Below are positions 58,677 to 64,000 of a stretch of DNA of 64,000 nucleotides, piece by piece. The position numbers and the translations under genes were made by a program. Numbering within the stretch: the first letter of the stretch is position 1; every line of letters starts with the position of its first letter. The notes under the pieces were generated by a model. That model saw only the letters and a program-made list of their open reading frames with translations. It was not told where the DNA came from and did no database searches. Location of the stretch: the NCBI RefSeq assembly GCF_932526225.1, contig NC_064041.1, forward strand, positions 12,172,751-12,236,750. The letters run 5' to 3'. The stretch is from Nematostella vectensis (Eukaryota > Cnidaria > Anthozoa > Actiniaria > Edwardsiidae).

Positions 58677-58933
58677 GAAAGATCTCGGTGATATTTTAGA
58701 CTTTTATAGCGGTGCGGTGAGAACGTACGCACGCACTAGCGCGGTAAAAATGTCTCATTGCACTCGCAAAGACGCTGTATCAAGCGAATACTGCTCGTAC
58801 GTGATAGCACTACGTTCATGACTGATCATCACATGTGATCTTAGGAGGCAGAAGGGCCTAAAACCGAGTCCGTCACCCACATGGCGGAGGCCTAGAATGA
58901 TAAACGCTCCCTGTAGTCCGAGCCAGATTCTGC

Positions 58934-59123
58934 ATCGCTTCTCGGCCTTTTGGCTAAGATCAAGTGTAGTATCTGTTCTTATCAGCTTAATATCTGATAC
59001 GCTGCTCATTGAGTAGCTCATATATTAAACTGATTTTTGGAAACTGGCTGTGGAATAAGCGGCTTGCTGCGTCCCAGCCACGGGTTGTCTCGGTATTGCA
59101 CTACCTCCGAGTACGGCCCCCTT
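58934..59123 (+). ncRNA. U2: U2 snRNA gene, array B copy 13
   Basis: Complete; matches the reference copy. Confidence 0.96.
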
Positions 59124-59319
59124 CCCTTTCGGGAAGACACATTCAAGCAACACCTCGAGCATCATTTACGTGCTGTTCATGCGAGCTATAGCGGGAGAGA
59201 TCAATAAGAGACAGGATCGTCATTAAGACGACGGGTCATAATCACCGCGATGCACCGTTCCCACATGGAGGATGAAATCAGCCGGGGACAGTCGGTGTAC
59301 AGGGACGCCAAATAAACTC

Positions 59320-59410
59320 ATACTTACCTGACGCGGGAGGTTTACCGTGATCACCAAGGCGGTCCTCTCAGGGTGAGGCCCTCTCATTGCACTTCGATTG
59401 GGTTGACCCC

Positions 59411-59442
<32 letters not shown>

Positions 59443-59448
59443 TATAAT

Positions 59449-59485
<37 letters not shown>
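59320..59485 (+). ncRNA. U1: U1 snRNA gene, array B copy 14
   Basis: Complete; matches the reference copy. Confidence 0.96.
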
Positions 59486-60259
59486 AACAATACGAATCAA
59501 GTGTAATCACAACACAATCACAACGAGCGACTCGTGAAGCACGGACTTCACACCGCTTGTAATCAGTCAACTATTGTAAAATTTCTAACTTCTAATAGCG
59601 AACAACTTGCTCTCACATTACCGTCATGGTGGGCAGAGGCTTTAGTCGTGTTTGGTCTGCATTCTAGCGGTGTTTTTGCGATGAAACGAGCGAAGGTGAG
59701 CTGTGTTTTGATCAGTTGTTGCTAACCGGCGATGAAAGTTCAGTGCGACTGTTTCGTCACTAAAATAGAACAGTGGAATACGCGCGCTGCTTTGCAACCT
59801 TCGCGCTTTATTATAGTGAGTGAAAACATGATCTCGAAAAGCATTTATTTGGACAAGGTTTACGCTATGAATGGCATCTCAGCTTGTATGAGATGCTAGC
59901 TGAGTAATGTTCGTGTTCACTCGCGGTGTAAACGCGCGACCAATGCGATAATACTGCGCACTTTCTCTCATAGTATTTTACTGCATTGAGAGACATTTCC
60001 TATGCGAGTACTAACGCTCTTACAGGCTTTCACAATCCACTGATCTGATCGCTTGTAATATTATGACTCTACTTGAATCTGCTGAACGTTTGCGAACGTT
60101 TACGACCGCGATTTTGATTACAATACGGTCGCTGAGTATGCCTGAATTGTCTATAGATCGAGTTGAGAACGCATACAACTGAGGGATTTCTTTAGCTTAG
60201 ACAATGACCAACCTGCACTAACTTTTTCTTTATAGTTTAGAAAAAAAATGAAAAAGAAA

Positions 60260-60319
60260 TGCCTACAGCACGCGGTATTCCCAGGCGGTCACCCATCCAA
60301 GTACTAACCGCGCCCAATC

Positions 60320-60350
<31 letters not shown>

Positions 60351-60378
60351 GTGTTTTCTCGATGGTATGGCCGTAGAC
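60260..60378 (-). rRNA. 5S: 5S rRNA gene, array B copy 15
   Basis: Complete; matches the reference copy. Confidence 0.96.
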
Positions 60379-60635
60379 GAAAGATCTCGGTGATATTTTA
60401 GACTTTTATAGCGGTGCGGTGAGAACGTACGCACGCACTAGCGCGGTAAAAATGTCTCATTGCACTCGCAAAGACGCTGTATCAAGCGAATACTGCTCGT
60501 ACGTGATAGCACTACGTTCATGACTGATCATCACATGTGATCTTAGGAGGCAGAAGGGCCTAAAACCGAGTCCGTCACCCACATGGCGGAGGCCTAGAAT
60601 GATAAACGCTCCCTGTAGTCCGAGCCAGATTCTGC

Positions 60636-60825
60636 ATCGCTTCTCGGCCTTTTGGCTAAGATCAAGTGTAGTATCTGTTCTTATCAGCTTAATATCTGAT
60701 ACGCTGCTCATTGAGTAGCTCATATATTAAACTGATTTTTGGAAACTGGCTGTGGAATAAGCGGCTTGCTGCGTCCCAGCCACGGGTTGTCTCGGTATTG
60801 CACTACCTCCGAGTACGGCCCCCTT
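60636..60825 (+). ncRNA. U2: U2 snRNA gene, array B copy 14
   Basis: Complete; matches the reference copy. Confidence 0.96.
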
Positions 60826-61021
60826 CCCTTTCGGGAAGACACATTCAAGCAACACCTCGAGCATCATTTACGTGCTGTTCATGCGAGCTATAGCGGGAGA
60901 GATCAATAAGAGACAGGATCGTCATTAAGACGACGGGTCATAATCACCGCGATGCACCGTTCCCACATGGAGGATGAAATCAGCCGGGGACAGTCGGTGT
61001 ACAGGGACGCCAAATAAACTC

Positions 61022-61112
61022 ATACTTACCTGACGCGGGAGGTTTACCGTGATCACCAAGGCGGTCCTCTCAGGGTGAGGCCCTCTCATTGCACTTCGAT
61101 TGGGTTGACCCC

Positions 61113-61144
<32 letters not shown>

Positions 61145-61150
61145 TATAAT

Positions 61151-61187
<37 letters not shown>
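61022..61187 (+). ncRNA. U1: U1 snRNA gene, array B copy 15
   Basis: Complete; matches the reference copy. Confidence 0.96.
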
Positions 61188-61961
61188 AACAATACGAATC
61201 AAGTGTAATCACAACACAATCACAACGAGCGACTCGTGAAGCACGGACTTCACACCGCTTGTAATCAGTCAACTATTGTAAAATTTCTAACTTCTAATAG
61301 CGAACAACTTGCTCTCACATTACCGTCATGGTGGGCAGAGGCTTTAGTCGTGTTTGGTCTGCATTCTAGCGGTGTTTTTGCGATGAAACGAGCGAAGGTG
61401 AGCTGTGTTTTGATCAGTTGTTGCTAACCGGCGATGAAAGTTCAGTGCGACTGTTTCGTCACTAAAATAGAACAGTGGAATACGCGCGCTGCTTTGCAAC
61501 CTTCGCGCTTTATTATAGTGAGTGAAAACATGATCTCGAAAAGCATTTATTTGGACAAGGTTTACGCTATGAATGGCATCTCAGCTTGTATGAGATGCTA
61601 GCTGAGTAATGTTCGTGTTCACTCGCGGTGTAAACGCGCGACCAATGCGATAATACTGCGCACTTTCTCTCATAGTATTTTACTGCATTGAGAGACATTT
61701 CCTATGCGAGTACTAACGCTCTTACAGGCTTTCACAATCCACTGATCTGATCGCTTGTAATATTATGACTCTACTTGAATCTGCTGAACGTTTGCGAACG
61801 TTTACGACCGCGATTTTGATTACAATACGGTCGCTGAGTATGCCTGAATTGTCTATAGATCGAGTTGAGAACGCATACAACTGAGGGATTTCTTTAGCTT
61901 AGACAATGACCAACCTGCACTAACTTTTTCTTTATAGTTTAGAAAAAAAATGAAAAAGAAA

Positions 61962-62021
61962 TGCCTACAGCACGCGGTATTCCCAGGCGGTCACCCATCC
62001 AAGTACTAACCGCGCCCAATC

Positions 62022-62052
<31 letters not shown>

Positions 62053-62080
62053 GTGTTTTCTCGATGGTATGGCCGTAGAC
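61962..62080 (-). rRNA. 5S: 5S rRNA gene, array B copy 16
   Basis: Complete; matches the reference copy. Confidence 0.96.
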
Positions 62081-62337
62081 GAAAGATCTCGGTGATATTT
62101 TAGACTTTTATAGCGGTGCGGTGAGAACGTACGCACGCACTAGCGCGGTAAAAATGTCTCATTGCACTCGCAAAGACGCTGTATCAAGCGAATACTGCTC
62201 GTACGTGATAGCACTACGTTCATGACTGATCATCACATGTGATCTTAGGAGGCAGAAGGGCCTAAAACCGAGTCCGTCACCCACATGGCGGAGGCCTAGA
62301 ATGATAAACGCTCCCTGTAGTCCGAGCCAGATTCTGC

Positions 62338-62528
62338 ATCGCTTCTCGGCCTTTTGGCTAAGATCAAGTGTAGTATCTGTTCTTATCAGCTTAATATCTG
62401 ATACGCTGCTCATTGAGTAGCTCATATATTAAACTGATTTTTGGAAACTGGCTGTGGAATAAGCGGCTTGCTGCGTCCCAGCCACGGGTTGTCTCGGTAT
62501 TGCACTACCTCCGAGTACGGCCCCCCTT
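62338..62528 (+). ncRNA. U2: U2 snRNA gene, array B copy 15, one-base insertion
   Basis: As the reference copy but with six instead of five C near the 3' end (62521..62526), just before the 3' hairpin. The core RNA is unchanged. Confidence 0.95.
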
Positions 62529-62724
62529 CCCTTTCGGGAAGACACATTCAAGCAACACCTCGAGCATCATTTACGTGCTGTTCATGCGAGCTATAGCGGG
62601 AGAGATCAATAAGAGACAGGATCGTCATTAAGACGACGGGTCATAATCACCGCGATGCACCGTTCCCACATGGAGGATGAAATCAGCCGGGGACAGTCGG
62701 TGTACAGGGACGCCAAATAAACTC

Positions 62725-62815
62725 ATACTTACCTGACGCGGGAGGTTTACCGTGATCACCAAGGCGGTCCTCTCAGGGTGAGGCCCTCTCATTGCACTTC
62801 GATTGGGTTGACCCC

Positions 62816-62847
<32 letters not shown>

Positions 62848-62853
62848 TATAAT

Positions 62854-62890
<37 letters not shown>
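62725..62890 (+). ncRNA. U1: U1 snRNA gene, array B copy 16
   Basis: Complete; last U1 in the window. Confidence 0.96.
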
Positions 62891-63664
62891 AACAATACGA
62901 ATCAAGTGTAATCACAACACAATCACAACGAGCGACTCGTGAAGCACGGACTTCACACCGCTTGTAATCAGTCAACTATTGTAAAATTTCTAACTTCTAA
63001 TAGCGAACAACTTGCTCTCACATTACCGTCATGGTGGGCAGAGGCTTTAGTCGTGTTTGGTCTGCATTCTAGCGGTGTTTTTGCGATGAAACGAGCGAAG
63101 GTGAGCTGTGTTTTGATCAGTTGTTGCTAACCGGCGATGAAAGTTCAGTGCGACTGTTTCGTCACTAAAATAGAACAGTGGAATACGCGCGCTGCTTTGC
63201 AACCTTCGCGCTTTATTATAGTGAGTGAAAACATGATCTCGAAAAGCATTTATTTGGACAAGGTTTACGCTATGAATGGCATCTCAGCTTGTATGAGATG
63301 CTAGCTGAGTAATGTTCGTGTTCACTCGCGGTGTAAACGCGCGACCAATGCGATAATACTGCGCACTTTCTCTCATAGTATTTTACTGCATTGAGAGACA
63401 TTTCCTATGCGAGTACTAACGCTCTTACAGGCTTTCACAATCCACTGATCTGATCGCTTGTAATATTATGACTCTACTTGAATCTGCTGAACGTTTGCGA
63501 ACGTTTACGACCGCGATTTTGATTACAATACGGTCGCTGAGTATGCCTGAATTGTCTATAGATCGAGTTGAGAACGCATACAACTGAGGGATTTCTTTAG
63601 CTTAGACAATGACCAACCTGCACTAACTTTTTCTTTATAGTTTAGAAAAAAAATGAAAAAGAAA

Positions 63665-63724
63665 TGCCTACAGCACGCGGTATTCCCAGGCGGTCACCCA
63701 TCCAAGTACTAACCGCGCCCAATC

Positions 63725-63755
<31 letters not shown>

Positions 63756-63783
63756 GTGTTTTCTCGATGGTATGGCCGTAGAC
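63665..63783 (-). rRNA. 5S: 5S rRNA gene, array B copy 17
   Basis: Complete; last 5S in the window, followed by its upstream region to the window end. Confidence 0.96.
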
Positions 63784-64000
63784 GAAAGATCTCGGTGATA
63801 TTTTAGACTTTTATAGCGGTGCGGTGAGAACGTACGCACGCACTAGCGCGGTAAAAATGTCTCATTGCACTCGCAAAGACGCTGTATCAAGCGAATACTG
63901 CTCGTACGTGATAGCACTACGTTCATGACTGATCATCACATGTGATCTTAGGAGGCAGAAGGGCCTAAAACCGAGTCCGTCACCCACATGGCGGAGGCCT

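Larger units (their letters stand above)
31347..64000 (-). repeat. Array B: same tandem units in reverse orientation
   Basis: The same 1,702-bp unit as array A but inverted, so that U2 and U1 lie on + and 5S on -. It starts inside a U1 gene at the N gap and runs to the window end, where the next U2 has not yet begun. It is interrupted by a retrotransposon (32651..38195) and by 200 Ns at 48109. Units carry rare private changes: an extra A in the A-run at 32205..32213, C at 47584, G at 53696 and an extra C at 62521..62526. Confidence 0.98.

Noticed and set aside
1-64000. CRISPR array, histone genes, tRNA genes, U4/U5/U6 genes
   Set aside because: The repeats are 1.7-kb gene units, not short repeats with spacers; no histone ORF, no tRNA B box with cloverleaf, and no recognisable U4, U5 or U6 motifs in the spacer.

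Overview
The window is eukaryotic, almost certainly metazoan nuclear DNA. It is not bacterial or viral. Nearly all of it is a very homogeneous tandem array of one ~1,702-bp unit carrying three small RNA genes: 5S rRNA on one strand, and U1 and U2 snRNA on the other. The 5S, U1 and U2 copies all keep the landmark motifs of functional genes. The 5S has the 'ttctcgtccgatcaccgaagttaag' style of core that I associate with protostome invertebrates (molluscs, arthropods) more than vertebrates. That is an impression, not a placement.

Layout. Array A (1..31146) has 5S on + and U1, U2 on -, with a 200-N gap at 10453..10652. A second 200-N gap (31147..31346) coincides with a switch of orientation. Array B (31347..64000) is the same unit reversed (U2 and U1 on +, 5S on -), with a third 200-N gap at 48109..48308. 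In total I count 36 5S genes (34 complete), 34 U1 genes (33 complete) and 34 U2 genes (31 complete, 2 cut by gaps, 1 split by a retrotransposon). Unit length is 1,702 bp almost everywhere; only a few unit-private one-base differences were found. The many short ORFs (60, 63, 88 and 115 aa) recurring with the same period lie across or antisense to the RNA genes and are not considered real.

The one unique segment is a 5.5-kb non-LTR retrotransposon (32651..38195) inserted into a U2 gene after U2 nucleotide 50, in the same orientation as U2, and flanked by a 16-bp target-site duplication. It has a 5' UTR, a 422-aa ORF1 (CCHC zinc knuckle), an ~1,158-aa ORF2 (AP-like endonuclease, reverse transcriptase with YADD, C-terminal CCHC) and a ~0.5-kb 3' UTR without a long poly(A). 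Both frames are open and all catalytic motifs checked are present, so it looks recent and potentially active. The architecture and target fit a Keno-like, U2-specific member of the Tx1 (L1-related) group.

How the parts relate. U1 and U2 share a CCCACATGG-containing element 50-65 bp upstream of their 5' ends (candidate PSE, RNA polymerase II). The 5S gene has a TATA-like element at about -30, its internal control region and T-run terminators (RNA polymerase III). The unit thus combines two polymerase systems for translation and splicing RNAs, with a U2-5S head-to-head intergenic region of 257 bp. The retrotransposon uses this multicopy array as its target and sits downstream of an intact U2 promoter.
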